In this document: positions 1 to 8,345 of the stretch, piece after piece | How positions within the stretch are numbered: position 1 is the stretch's first letter | How the letters are laid out: each line of letters opens with the position of its first letter | Assembly: GCA_036675645.1 (NCBI GenBank) | Contig: JAKFEP010000014.1 | Location: forward strand, 1-27,411 | Source of the DNA: Methylotenera_A sp036675645 | GTDB lineage: Bacteria; Pseudomonadota; Gammaproteobacteria; Burkholderiales; Methylophilaceae | Direction of reading: 5' to 3' | Length of the DNA stretch: 27,411 nucleotides | The notes under the pieces: model-generated | What the model saw: the letters and a program-made list of their open reading frames with translations, nothing else | What the model was told of the DNA's origin: nothing | Databases searched by the model: none | Program-made: the position numbers and the translations under genes

Positions 1-600
1 TGCGATGTGGCAGAAGACGCACAAATTGACGCCCTCTTCCCTGCACTCGCCAAACATTGGGATGGCTTGGATGGCTTGGTGCATTCACTAGCTTTCGTTC
101 CAAAAGTCGCACTAGAAGGCGATTACTTGGATGCTGTCAACCGAGAATATTTTAGAATCGCACACGATATCAGCTCTTACAGTTTCTCTGCGCTGGCAAA
201 AGCGGCTTATCCCATGATGCAAGGCCGTAATGGTAGCTTACTAACGCTTTCTTACTTGGGTGCAGAGCGCACCATGCCTAATTACAACGTAATGGGCGTC
301 GCTAAGGCCAGTTTAGAGGCCAATGTACGCTATTTAGCACAAAGCCTAGGCCCTAGGGGCATCCGCGTTAATGCAGTGTCTGCAGGCCCTATAAAAACGC
401 TTGCAGCCTCTGGTATTGCCGACTTTGACAAAATGATCGGCTTTAACGAACGCCATGCTGCGTTGCGTCGTAATGTTACCATTGAAGAAGTAGGCAATAC
501 TGCTGCGTTTTTGTGTAGTGATTTAGCGTCGGGTATTACAGGTGAAATTACTTATGTAGATGGCGGCATGAACATTACCGCAGCAGGCCAGATAGATTAA
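1..600 (+). CDS. fabI: Enoyl-[acyl-carrier-protein] reductase (NADH) FabI, 5'-truncated by window edge
   Basis: The reading frame is open from base 1, so the true start lies upstream and about 199 C-terminal codons are present of a protein that is usually about 260 residues. FabI catalyses the last, NADH-dependent reduction of each cycle of type II fatty acid synthesis in the cytoplasm. Seen in the sequence: the FabI signature SYLGAERTMPNYNVMGVAK, which carries the two catalytic tyrosines and the Tyr-x6-Lys pair, followed by GIRVNAVSAGPIKTLAASGI and a C-terminal GEITYVDGG, all typical of the short-chain dehydrogenase fold of FabI. The GTG at position 7 is internal and is not a start. The gene ends 41 bases before a strong hairpin terminator and is convergent with ppiD. 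Confidence 0.96.
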   Translation, partial: CDVAEDAQIDALFPALAKHWDGLDGLVHSLAFVPKVALEGDYLDAVNREYFRIAHDISSYSFSALAKAAYPMMQGRNGSLLTLSYLGAERTMPNYNVMGVAKASLEANVRYLAQSLGPRGIRVNAVSAGPIKTLAASGIADFDKMIGFNERHAALRRNVTIEEVGNTAAFLCSDLASGITGEITYVDGGMNITAAGQID

Positions 601-640
601 TCAGATAGGCCGTATTTGATTCACAGCGTAGCTCTTTAAC

Positions 641-670
641 AAAAAGCCGATGTTTCAATCGGCTTTTTTG
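641..670. terminator. Bidirectional Rho-independent terminator between fabI and ppiD
   Basis: An 11-bp stem (AAAAAGCCGAT paired with ATCGGCTTTTT) closes a 6-base loop and is followed by a T run on the plus strand. The A run on the 5' side gives a matching U run for minus-strand transcripts, so it can end both fabI and the convergent ppiD. Confidence 0.9.
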
Positions 671-698
671 TTGTTGTACCCATTAGGGATTACAAAGC

Positions 699-2597
699 TT
701 ACTGGCTAGAAGTTTCGAGTAATTTACGATTCACTACAATGTCGCTTTTAGCTTTGAGCGATTTGCCATACGCACTCAAGTATTCAGCGGTAATCGCATC
801 CTGCAATTCGGCTTCTGCTGTTTTTTTGGCTTCTTCATCTGACGCTAGCGCATTATCTATGCGACTCACCTGTACGATAGAGTAGCTATTTTTACCGTTC
901 ATAAAGCCAATATAGCCTGGTAATTTGCTACCATCGATTTTGTAGGCATTGTTCATCACAATATCAGTAAAGCCTTGTGCATTTTTTCTATCTACCGTCA
1001 CGGTAGGAATCCATTCTAAATCATCCACCGTACCGCCCGTCTTGAGTTTGGCTAAAGCCGCTTCACCTTTTTCTGTGACCAATTTTTCAGCAGCTTCCAA
1101 TTTTAGCAAGGCTTCAATACCACCTTTAACTTCATCAAAAGTACGTGGTGCCGATGGTTTATACTCCAGCACACGAGCCGATACCAAATTGTTGGGAGAA
1201 ACTTCTACTGCCTCAGAATTGCGCTTTTCTTTAAGCACTTCGTCTGCAAACACCAGGCCAATCAATTTTTCGCTTTTAAAAAACTTAGCGCCATCTTCGC
1301 GGCTGAGCCAACCACTGGTTTGGAGCTGAATGTTAAATTTTTCTGCCACAGGTTTTAAACTGCCAGATTGTTCATATACCGTATTGCTGAAATCTTCAGA
1401 AAGCTCGGCGTATTTAGCCTGGGCTTTTTGCCAACTGAGCTCGCCTTTAATTTGTGCCTTCATGCTATCAAACGAAGTGCTTTGGCCGGTAATGCCAGTC
1501 ACTTTAATAATATGATAACCAAACTCAGATTCCACGATGTCACTGATTTGATTCACTTTCATACTGAATGCTGCCTCTTCAAACGGCTTGACCATCGCGC
1601 CACGCGCAAAACTGCCTAAATCGCCGCCTTTTGTCGCTGAACCAGGGTCTTGTGAATGCTTGATCGCCAGCTCTTCAAATAATTTCGGATTTTTCTTTAT
1701 CTGGGCCAATAAATCGGCTGCTTTTTCTTTAGCTGCAGCTTTTTCCTCTGCTGTAGCGCCTACACCAAACCCTATTAAAATATGGCTCGCTTGACGCTGC
1801 TCATCACCTTGAAATTTTTCGGCATTTTCTTGGTAGAATTGCTTCACTTCATCATCAGAGACCAGCGTTTGAGCGACTAAACTCGCCGCAGAAAGCAGTG
1901 CAAACTCCAGCTTGACTTGCTCGGGTGTTTTAAACTTAGCTTTGTGCAACTCGTAATACGCTTTTACTTCTTCAGGCGTCACTTTTACTTGTTTAATATA
2001 TTCAGCGGTTTTAATGTCTGCCACGCTGATATCACGTTGTTGATGCGCGAATTTCAATGTTTGCTCAGCTACACTTTTTGGCACAAACACTAAGTTAGCT
2101 AAGCCTTCGCGCGCTTGCTGCGTTAACATGTCAGCGCGTCTGTCGCTCTCAAACCTAGAGGCAGTCAACCTATTTTGCTCAAGCGTTTTTTGATATAACT
2201 CTTCAGAAAATTTGCCATTTTCTTGAAACTCCGGCATACCCAAAATATGTTGGCTCAATTGCTCATCACTAATTTTAAAATTAGCATCCCCAATTTCTTT
2301 GTTGACCAAACGGCGCGTAATTAAGCCATCTAACACCGATTGCTTCAATCCCTCACTTTCCAACATTGCCGCGTCTACCTTTTGGCCTTGCGATTGTAAA
2401 CGGTCGCGCACCGTATCTACAGCATTGCTGTATTCCTGGATAGAAATTTTATCGCCATTTACCTTTGCCACTGCTACATTGCTACCTGCATCGTTTAGGT
2501 AAGAATCTATACCAAACAGTGCAAATGGAATAGTAATAAGCGCCAAAATAACTTTAGCCAACCAGCCTTGAGTGTGTGCTCTAATTGCCTCTAACAT
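699..2597 (-). CDS. ppiD: Periplasmic folding chaperone / parvulin-type peptidyl-prolyl isomerase PpiD
   Basis: This 632-residue protein has the PpiD layout. Residues about 13-30 form one hydrophobic segment (uncleaved inner-membrane anchor) after a short basic N-terminus. A SurA-like chaperone region follows to about residue 230, a parvulin domain lies at about 268-368 (ASHILIGF, HSQDPGSATKGGDLG, FGYHIIKV), and a C-terminal chaperone segment completes it. PpiD sits at the SecYEG exit and helps newly exported proteins fold. E. coli PpiD has little isomerase activity and works mainly as a chaperone, and I cannot tell whether this one is active. The ATG is preceded by AGGAAG at good spacing. 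The position downstream of hupB matches the E. coli lon-hupB-ppiD order, although two tRNA genes intervene here. Confidence 0.93.
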   Translation of the reverse strand: MLEAIRAHTQGWLAKVILALITIPFALFGIDSYLNDAGSNVAVAKVNGDKISIQEYSNAVDTVRDRLQSQGQKVDAAMLESEGLKQSVLDGLITRRLVNKEIGDANFKISDEQLSQHILGMPEFQENGKFSEELYQKTLEQNRLTASRFESDRRADMLTQQAREGLANLVFVPKSVAEQTLKFAHQQRDISVADIKTAEYIKQVKVTPEEVKAYYELHKAKFKTPEQVKLEFALLSAASLVAQTLVSDDEVKQFYQENAEKFQGDEQRQASHILIGFGVGATAEEKAAAKEKAADLLAQIKKNPKLFEELAIKHSQDPGSATKGGDLGSFARGAMVKPFEEAAFSMKVNQISDIVESEFGYHIIKVTGITGQSTSFDSMKAQIKGELSWQKAQAKYAELSEDFSNTVYEQSGSLKPVAEKFNIQLQTSGWLSREDGAKFFKSEKLIGLVFADEVLKEKRNSEAVEVSPNNLVSARVLEYKPSAPRTFDEVKGGIEALLKLEAAEKLVTEKGEAALAKLKTGGTVDDLEWIPTVTVDRKNAQGFTDIVMNNAYKIDGSKLPGYIGFMNGKNSYSIVQVSRIDNALASDEEAKKTAEAELQDAITAEYLSAYGKSLKAKSDIVVNRKLLETSSQ

Positions 2598-2653
2598 TCG
2601 TTACTTCCTATCAATTTTTACGGTATTTTTTGCTGAGTCTTGCCCAGCGCATC

Positions 2654-2659
2654 ATTATA
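2654..2659 (-). promoter_or_regulatory. Candidate -10 element for ppiD
   Basis: On the minus strand this is a perfect TATAAT 56 bases upstream of the ppiD start codon. No good -35 hexamer lies 16-18 bases further upstream, so either an activator or a weak basal promoter would be needed. Inference from the motif alone. Confidence 0.3.
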
Positions 2660-2812
2660 TATCAGTTGCATCAAAGCTTCTCGTAGTTGATAGTTCAGCC
2701 TGCAATAAGTTCTTACAATGCCTACAAAAAAACCATCAGTGCTTTAAAAATAACTTAGCTCAAAAGCCACACAAACACTGTGATTCAGCGCATATGTGAA
2801 TCATCAAGCAAT

Positions 2813-2842
2813 AAAAAAGCGAGCTAAAAAGCTCGCTTTTTT
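2813..2842 (-). terminator. Terminator downstream of tRNA-Asp
   Basis: A 13-bp stem (six A:T pairs then GCGAGCT paired with AGCTCGC) closes a 4-base loop, and its 3' side on the minus strand is a run of six U. It lies directly after the tRNA-Asp gene and should separate tRNA transcription from ppiD. Confidence 0.88.
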
Positions 2843-2848
2843 ATAAAT

Positions 2849-2925
2849 TGGCGGAGTGGACGGGACTCGAACCCGCGACCCCCGGCGTGACAGGCCGGTA
2901 TTCTAACCAACTGAACTACCACTCC
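2849..2925 (-). tRNA. tRNA-Asp (anticodon GTC)
   Basis: A 77-base gene including an encoded CCA. The acceptor stem GGAGTGG pairs with CCACTCC, with discriminator G. The D-arm contains AGTTCAGTTGGTTAGAA, the anticodon loop CTGTCAC carries GTC at 2889-2891, and the T-arm contains GGTTCGAGTCC. All cloverleaf stems pair. Confidence 0.97.
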
Positions 2926-2985
2926 AGTTTTACTGCTATTTACAACTATCCACACAATCGCACTAACACCACACACTTCAAAATG

Positions 2986-3013
2986 AAAGAGTGCTAAAAA
3001 TCTAGCACTCTTT
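2986..3013 (-). terminator. Hairpin terminator between tRNA-Val and tRNA-Asp
   Basis: An 11-bp perfect stem (AAAGAGTGCTA paired with TAGCACTCTTT) closes a 6-base loop. The 3' tail on the minus strand is only moderately U-rich. It lies after tRNA-Val, so it probably ends the hupB/tRNA-Val transcript and implies a separate promoter for tRNA-Asp. Confidence 0.65.
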
Positions 3014-3046
3014 ATATCATTATTCGAGGCGACGTTAGTTAGTTAT

Positions 3047-3122
3047 TGGTGGGTGCTAACGGGGTCGAACCGCTGACATTCGCCTTGTAAGGGCGACGCT
3101 CTACCAACTGAGCTAAGCACCC
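3047..3122 (-). tRNA. tRNA-Val (anticodon TAC)
   Basis: A 76-base gene including an encoded CCA. The acceptor stem GGGTGCT pairs with AGCACCC, the D-arm contains TAGCTCAGTTGGTAGAGC, the anticodon loop CTTACAA carries TAC (complement at 3087-3089), and the T-arm contains GGTTCGACCCC. It lies between hupB and tRNA-Asp on the same strand. Confidence 0.97.
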
Positions 3123-3167
3123 TTTTACTTTATAAAGTGCTTTAATAAAGCATTGCAACTAACTTAA

Positions 3168-3195
3168 TTTGCTGATTAATCACTTAACCAGCAAA
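3168..3195 (-). terminator. Hairpin immediately downstream of hupB
   Basis: In the minus-strand RNA a 12-bp stem with one G:U pair (TTTGCTGGTTAA with TTAATCAGCAAA) closes a GUGA tetraloop 6 bases after the hupB stop. The following bases (AATTAAGTT) are not a clean U tract, so it may be a weak terminator or a 3'-end stability and processing structure before tRNA-Val. Confidence 0.5.
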
Positions 3196-3200
3196 GACCA

Positions 3201-3473
3201 TTAGTTTACAGCATCTTTAAGCGCTTTACCAGCCCTAAACTTAGGAGAATTTGCTGCTTTGATTTTAATTGTAGCGCCAGTGCGAGGATTACGGCCATTG
3301 CGCGCTTCGCGTTTGCCTACATAAAATGAACCGAAACCAATTAAAGTAACCAAGTTACCTTTCTTAAGTGCTGCAGTAATTGCATCTGTTGTCGCGTCTA
3401 AAGAACGGCCAGCAGCAGCTTTTGAAATGCCAGCAGCTTTTGCAATTTGATCGATCAATTCTGATTTGTTCAC
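3201..3473 (-). CDS. hupB: DNA-binding protein HU-beta
   Basis: This is a 90-residue histone-like nucleoid protein of exactly the usual HU length. The N-terminal MNKSELIDQIAKAAG helix region, the central VTLIGFGSFYV and the DNA-arm signature KREARNGRNPRTGATIKI with its intercalating Pro are all present. HU bends and compacts DNA as a dimer. The start is GTG rather than ATG, supported by AGAGGGGA six bases upstream. Next to lon this is HU-beta (hupB) by synteny with E. coli. A near-consensus promoter and a leader hairpin lie just upstream, fitting high expression. Confidence 0.96.
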   Translation of the reverse strand: MNKSELIDQIAKAAGISKAAAGRSLDATTDAITAALKKGNLVTLIGFGSFYVGKREARNGRNPRTGATIKIKAANSPKFRAGKALKDAVN

Positions 3474-3503
3474 GAGTAATCCCCTCTAATGTTATTCACT
3501 AAA

Positions 3504-3524
3504 ATAACAGGCGTATCCTGTTAT
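3504..3524 (-). promoter_or_regulatory. 5'-leader stem-loop of hupB
   Basis: A perfect 8-bp inverted repeat (ATAACAGG, 5-base spacer, CCTGTTAT) starts about where the transcript from the predicted hupB promoter would begin and ends 30 bases before the GTG start. A stem at the extreme 5' end could protect the mRNA, and an operator is the alternative reading. Confidence 0.4.
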
Positions 3525-3527
3525 GAC

Positions 3528-3557
3528 TTTATATCAAGCTACAAAAGCCCCTGTCAA
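3528..3557 (-). promoter_or_regulatory. Housekeeping (sigma-70-type) promoter of hupB
   Basis: On the minus strand a perfect -35 TTGACA (3552-3557) is separated by 18 bases from TATAAA (3528-3533). It sits between the lon stop and the hupB start. The -35 lies in the loop of a small hairpin (AAAGCC with GGCTTT, then TTTTG) that could be a weak lon terminator. Confidence 0.7.
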
Positions 3558-3614
3558 GGCTTTGCAGCTTATTTTGCGTAATTAATCGAAATAAATGTCC
3601 GCACGCACTACTAA

Positions 3615-6089
3615 TCAATGGGTAACTGGGGCTTTATCATCATTTACAACGTCCACTGAAGCCGGCGCCACCGTCGCTGCAATATCTAACGGCTTATCTT
3701 CAAGCGGCTGCGGCAGACTTTCTAAAGCCAACTCTAATACTTGGTCTATCCACTTTACCGGGTGGATTTGCAATTGGCTTTTGATGTTATCTGGAATATC
3801 CACCAAATCTTTGACATTAGCTTCAGGAATCAGTACGGTTTTAATCCCGCCACGATGCGCAGCAAGCAATTTCTCTTTTAAGCCGCCGATGGGCAATACT
3901 TCGCCACGCAGGGTAATCTCACCCGTCATAGCGACGTCAGCGCGCGCAGGGATGCCTGTCAGCACTGAAACCAAAGCTGTTGTCAGGCCAATACCCGCAC
4001 TCGGTCCATCTTTAGGCGTAGCCCCCTCTGGTAGGTGGATATGGATGTCTTTTTTCTCATAAAAATCTTCCGCAATACCTAGGCGCTTAGCACGGCTACG
4101 CACCACGCTCATAGCAGCCTGCACTGATTCCTGCATCACATCTCCCAGCTTACCGGTGGTAATGGTTTTGCCCTTACCCGGCAGCATCGCCGCCTCAATG
4201 GTTAGTAATTCGCCGCCTACCGATGTCCAAGCCAAGCCAGTGACCTGCCCCACTTGGTTATCTTTGGCTGCAATACCGTAATCGTAACGATATACACCTA
4301 AATATTTATCCAAGTTTTTAGAAGTCACATTCAATTTTTTGGCTTTGCTTGTTTCTTCAGTTGCTGATTGGGTAGGTTTAACGTTAGTTTTATTAAGCAG
4401 CAACTCTTTCACAACCTTGCGACACACCTTAGCGATTTCTTGCTCTAGACGTCGCACACCTGCTTCACGTGTGTAATAACGCACCATATCGCGAATGACG
4501 GTCTCTGGAAGCCCGATTTCATTCGCTTTCAAGCCATGTGCTTTAAGCTGCTTAGGTAGCAAATATTTCATGGCAATATTGATTTTTTCGTCTTCCGTGT
4601 AACCTGCTAAGCGAATAATTTCCATTCTATCTAATAAAGGCGCAGGTATATTCATGCTATTTGCTGTGGCAACAAACATGACATCTGATAAGTCGTATTC
4701 AACTTCAACGTAGTGATCTGCAAAAGTATGGTTCTGTTCAGGATCTAGCACCTCCAACAAAGCAGATGACGGATCACCCCGCATATCCTGACCCATTTTA
4801 TCGACTTCATCTAACAGGAATAGCGGGTTTTTCACCGCGACTTTGGTCATGCTTTGCATAACTTTGCCTGGCATGGCACCAATGTAAGTACGGCGATGGC
4901 CACGAATCTCAGCCTCATCACGTACGCCACCTAAAGCCATACGCACGAATTTGCGGTTGACTGCTTTAGCAATGCTTTGCCCAAGTGAAGTTTTACCCAC
5001 GCCTGGCGGGCCTACTAAGCATAGAATAGGTGCTTTCAGCTTACCCACGCGCTGTTGCACCGCTAAATATTCCACAATGCGCTCTTTAACTTCTTCAAGC
5101 CCATAATGATCAGCGTCCAAGATATCTTCAGCCGCTTTTAAATTTTTACTGATTTTTGTTTTACGTTTCCAAGGGATGCCGACCAAAGTGTCGATATAAT
5201 TGCGCACCACAGAAGCTTCAGCGGACATTGGCGACATCATTTTGAGCTTTTTAAGCTCTGCATTTACTTTGGCAAGCGCTTCCTTGCTCATACCAGAGTT
5301 TTTAATCCGCGCTTCCAACTCGTCCATTTCGGCATTTTCGTCTTGCTCGCCCAGCTCTTTTTGAATCGCTTTTACTTGCTCATTCAAATAATATTCGCGC
5401 TGACTTTTTTCCATTTGGCGCTTCACGCGACCGCGGATGCGTTTTTCTACCTGAAGAATATCAATTTCTGATTCCATCAGATGCAGCAAATGCTCTAAGC
5501 GTTCGCTCACGCTCAACATTTCGAGAATTTTTTGTTTTTCGTCGAGCTTTAAGGTTAAATGCGCAGAAATGGTATCTGCCAAACGGCCAGCATCGTTAAT
5601 GGTGGCCAGTGATGCCAATATTTCTGGGGGGATTTTCTTATTCAGTTTCACATACTGGTCAAACTGCGTGAACACCGTGCGCATCAACGCTTCGGTTTCA
5701 CTTTCATCCTCAATCGGGTCGTTAATTTTTTCAGCTTTGGCTAAAAAACACTCTTCTGTCTCTACAAACTCAGAAACGCGTACACGATGCAAGCCTTCAA
5801 CCAGCACTTTAACTGTACCATCGGGCAATTTTAGCATTTGCAACACGGTAGCCAGCGTGCCAATTTCATATAAATCTTCTGCGTCAGGCTCATCTTTATT
5901 GGCTGATTTTTGCGCAACCAGTAAGATTTGTTTATTACCGTCAGAGGCGATTTCCAAGGCTTTCACCGATTTAGTGCGGCCTACAAATAATGGGATAACA
6001 AGATGTGGGTACACGACTACATCGCGTAGCGGCAATAATGGCATCAGGCCATGTTGAGTTACGTCTTCTTGCAAAGTCTGTTCATTCAT
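3615..6089 (-). CDS. lon: ATP-dependent serine protease Lon
   Basis: This 824-residue protein is slightly longer than the E. coli enzyme. It has an N-terminal LON substrate-binding domain (about 15-210), a coiled-coil linker (about 215-290) and an AAA+ module with Walker A GPPGVGKT at 360-367 and Walker B FLLDEVD. The C-terminal protease domain carries the Ser-Lys dyad: Ser697 in PKDGPSAG and Lys740 in GGLKEKLLA. Lon is a cytoplasmic hexamer that degrades misfolded and regulatory proteins. A somewhat extended, Thr/Ser/Lys-rich linker between the AAA+ and protease domains (about 590-612) and a hydrophilic C-terminal tail account for the extra length. The ATG is preceded by GAAGGT. A heat-shock promoter motif lies 45 bases upstream, and clpX precedes it in the same orientation after a 256-bp gap. 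Confidence 0.97.
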   Translation of the reverse strand: MNEQTLQEDVTQHGLMPLLPLRDVVVYPHLVIPLFVGRTKSVKALEIASDGNKQILLVAQKSANKDEPDAEDLYEIGTLATVLQMLKLPDGTVKVLVEGLHRVRVSEFVETEECFLAKAEKINDPIEDESETEALMRTVFTQFDQYVKLNKKIPPEILASLATINDAGRLADTISAHLTLKLDEKQKILEMLSVSERLEHLLHLMESEIDILQVEKRIRGRVKRQMEKSQREYYLNEQVKAIQKELGEQDENAEMDELEARIKNSGMSKEALAKVNAELKKLKMMSPMSAEASVVRNYIDTLVGIPWKRKTKISKNLKAAEDILDADHYGLEEVKERIVEYLAVQQRVGKLKAPILCLVGPPGVGKTSLGQSIAKAVNRKFVRMALGGVRDEAEIRGHRRTYIGAMPGKVMQSMTKVAVKNPLFLLDEVDKMGQDMRGDPSSALLEVLDPEQNHTFADHYVEVEYDLSDVMFVATANSMNIPAPLLDRMEIIRLAGYTEDEKINIAMKYLLPKQLKAHGLKANEIGLPETVIRDMVRYYTREAGVRRLEQEIAKVCRKVVKELLLNKTNVKPTQSATEETSKAKKLNVTSKNLDKYLGVYRYDYGIAAKDNQVGQVTGLAWTSVGGELLTIEAAMLPGKGKTITTGKLGDVMQESVQAAMSVVRSRAKRLGIAEDFYEKKDIHIHLPEGATPKDGPSAGIGLTTALVSVLTGIPARADVAMTGEITLRGEVLPIGGLKEKLLAAHRGGIKTVLIPEANVKDLVDIPDNIKSQLQIHPVKWIDQVLELALESLPQPLEDKPLDIAATVAPASVDVVNDDKAPVTH

Positions 6090-6133
6090 AAAATACCTTC
6101 GATTTCACACAGGAAAAATACCTGATGCTTTTA

Positions 6134-6163
6134 AATTGGGAACATTCTTTGATAGTTCAAGGG
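6134..6163 (-). promoter_or_regulatory. Heat-shock (sigma-32 type) promoter of lon
   Basis: On the minus strand CCCTTGAA (6156-6163) is followed after 14 bases by TCCCAATT (6134-6141). The E. coli sigma-32 consensus is CTTGAAA, 13-15 bases, CCCCATNT. The match is complete at CTTGAA and good at the -10, and the site lies 45 bases upstream of the lon start codon, where a promoter is expected. lon is a classical heat-shock gene. Confidence 0.75.
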
Positions 6164-6345
6164 CTGACACTTACTTAATTAAGCGCCATAGCTTATAAAC
6201 ACTATAAACCACCTAATTTTATTTGCAATAGTCTGGAACGGTAAACGCTTGTTTTGACTATTAGTCGGATAAGCAGTGTTGTTTAACTGCAAGTTAGTCT
6301 TTTAGACTTTATTTTATAAGGATTGCTAGAAAACCAACTTAAGGC

Positions 6346-7632
6346 TTAATTAGCATTTTCGGCTGTTTTTTTTGTTGCGTCCTGATAAATCATAATAGGC
6401 TGAGACTGGCCTAAAATAGTACCCTCATCAATGACTACTTTGCTTAAATTTTCAATTGATGGTAAATCATACATCACTTCAAGTAAAGCGTGCTCCATAA
6501 TCGAACGCAAGCCGCGCGCACCCGTTTTACGCTCCAGCGCTTTTTGGGCGATGACATGCAAAGCGGATTCTCTAAACTCTAACTCCACACCTTCCATTTT
6601 GAACAGCTTGATATATTGTTTGGTGAGTGCGTTTTTAGGTTCAGTTAGAATCGTCATCAGTGCCGTTTCATCTAACGTTTCCAATGTCGCCACCACTGGC
6701 AACCGGCCAATAAATTCTGGAATCAAGCCGAATTTAATCAAGTCTTCAGGCTCAACGTCACGCAATACGGCGCCAATATCTTGTGAGTCGTCTTTGCTTT
6801 TTACTTCCGCGCCAAAACCGATGCCACCTTTTTCTGAGCGCCTGCGAATGACTTTGTCTAGGCCATCAAATGCACCGCCGCAAATAAATAAAATATTGGT
6901 GGTATCTAACTGTACGAATTCTTGGTTAGGATGTTTACGGCCACCCTGTGGTGGCACGGAAGCAACAGTGCCTTCAATGAGCTTCAACAAGGCTTGCTGC
7001 ACGCCTTCGCCCGACACGTCGCGGGTAATAGAAGCATTTTCAGATTTACGTGAAATTTTGTCTACTTCATCAATATAAACAATACCGCGTTGCGCTTTTT
7101 CAATGTCATAGTCACATTTTTGCAGCAATTTTTGCATAATGTTCTCAACATCTTCACCTACGTAGCCAGCTTCAGTAAGGGTTGTCGCATCCGCCATCAC
7201 AAACGGCACGTCCAGCATACGCGCTAACGTTTGTGCCAGTAAAGTTTTACCAGAGCCTGTGGGACCGATGAGTAGAATATTACTTTTTTGAATTTCAACG
7301 TCATCTTTCACCGTGTTTTGTGAAATATGGTTATGGCCAAGACGTTTATAGTGGTTATACACTGCAACGGATAAGTTCTTTTTAGCTTGGGTTTGACCAA
7401 TCACATATTGGTCTAAAATAGCGCAGATTTCTTGGGGTGTAGGCAGTGATTTATCAGTAGACTTGATGTCACTTAGATTTTGCACTTCCTCTTTAATGAT
7501 ATCGTTACATAAATCAACGCATTCATCACAGATAAAGACTGAAGGCCCTGCAATGAGTTTTTTGACTTCGTGCTGGCTTTTGCCGCAAAAAGAGCAATAA
7601 AGTAATTTTTCACCTTCGGCTTTTGTGGCCAT
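6346..7632 (-). CDS. clpX: ClpXP protease unfoldase subunit ClpX
   Basis: This 428-residue AAA+ unfoldase has the usual ClpX length. The N-terminal zinc-binding domain has Cys13, Cys16, Cys35 and Cys38 (CSFC and CDEC). Walker A is GPTGSGKT at 123-130, Walker B is IVYIDEVD at 184-191, and the IGF loop that docks on ClpP is at 271-273. ClpX recognises tagged substrates, unfolds them and feeds them into ClpP. AGGGA precedes the ATG. It lies 53 bp after clpP on the same strand, as in most proteobacteria, and is probably cotranscribed with it. Confidence 0.97.
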   Translation of the reverse strand: MATKAEGEKLLYCSFCGKSQHEVKKLIAGPSVFICDECVDLCNDIIKEEVQNLSDIKSTDKSLPTPQEICAILDQYVIGQTQAKKNLSVAVYNHYKRLGHNHISQNTVKDDVEIQKSNILLIGPTGSGKTLLAQTLARMLDVPFVMADATTLTEAGYVGEDVENIMQKLLQKCDYDIEKAQRGIVYIDEVDKISRKSENASITRDVSGEGVQQALLKLIEGTVASVPPQGGRKHPNQEFVQLDTTNILFICGGAFDGLDKVIRRRSEKGGIGFGAEVKSKDDSQDIGAVLRDVEPEDLIKFGLIPEFIGRLPVVATLETLDETALMTILTEPKNALTKQYIKLFKMEGVELEFRESALHVIAQKALERKTGARGLRSIMEHALLEVMYDLPSIENLSKVVIDEGTILGQSQPIMIYQDATKKTAENAN

Positions 7633-7685
7633 GCAAATCCCTAAATCTTACTAAATACTTAAAATACTATCCCACAAACATCTTA

Positions 7686-8330
7686 TTACGCTTGAGCGCG
7701 ATTAGCAATAACCTTGTCGATCATGCCATATTTGACAGAATCTTCTGCACCCATAAAATTGTCGCGTTCAGTATCGCGATCAATCTCTTCTACGCTTCTG
7801 CCAGTGTGGTGCGCCAAAATAGCGTTCAACTTACCACGCAAATACATAATTTCTTTGGCATGAATTTGAATGTCAGATGATTGGCCAGAAAAGCCGCCTG
7901 AAGGCTGGTGTATCATCACGCGTGAATTGGGTAAGCTAAAGCGCTTATTCTTAGCGCCTGCAGCCAATAAAAACGCCCCCATGCTGGCCGCTTGACCTAT
8001 ACACAAGGTACTCACATCCGGCTTAATGAATTGCATTGTGTCGTAAATAGACATACCTGCTGTCACTGAACCACCAGGCGAATTGATGTAAAGCGAAATA
8101 TCTTTATCCGGATTTTCAGCTTCTAAAAACAATAATTGTGCCACAACTAAATTTGCGGTCATGTCATTGACCGGGCCAATCAAGAAAATCACCCGTTCTT
8201 TGAGTAAGCGTGAATAAATATCATACGAACGCTCGCCACGACCGCTCTGCTCAATCACCATAGGGATGAGACCTAAAGCTTGCGGCTCCGTCATATTGTT
8301 TTGGCTATCTGTCATGTTATATATATTCAT
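7686..8330 (-). CDS. clpP: ClpP serine protease subunit
   Basis: This 214-residue protein has the complete catalytic triad: Ser116 (GQAASMGAF), His141 (RVMIHQPSGG) and Asp190 (ERDNFM). The oxyanion-region motif YINSPGGSVTAGM is also present. It forms the tetradecameric barrel that works with ClpX and possibly ClpA. The first ATG has a poor ribosome-binding site. Alternative Met codons at positions 6 and 13 would still leave an intact protein, because the N-terminal propeptide is variable and removed in this family. It begins 15 bp after the tig stop, so the two are surely one transcript. Confidence 0.96.
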   Translation of the reverse strand: MNIYNMTDSQNNMTEPQALGLIPMVIEQSGRGERSYDIYSRLLKERVIFLIGPVNDMTANLVVAQLLFLEAENPDKDISLYINSPGGSVTAGMSIYDTMQFIKPDVSTLCIGQAASMGAFLLAAGAKNKRFSLPNSRVMIHQPSGGFSGQSSDIQIHAKEIMYLRGKLNAILAHHTGRSVEEIDRDTERDNFMGAEDSVKYGMIDKVIANRAQA

Positions 8331-8345
8331 AATCAGTTAGTACGT

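Noticed and set aside
2572..2799. Plus-strand open frame spanning the ppiD start and its upstream gap
   Set aside because: Overlaps the ppiD N-terminus, has no family likeness and has unusual Cys/His content. It is probably chance.
3595..4062. Plus-strand open frame of 155 codons antisense to the 3' part of lon
   Set aside because: Ser/Pro-rich translation typical of a shadow, lying opposite the highly conserved Lon protease domain. No ribosome-binding site.
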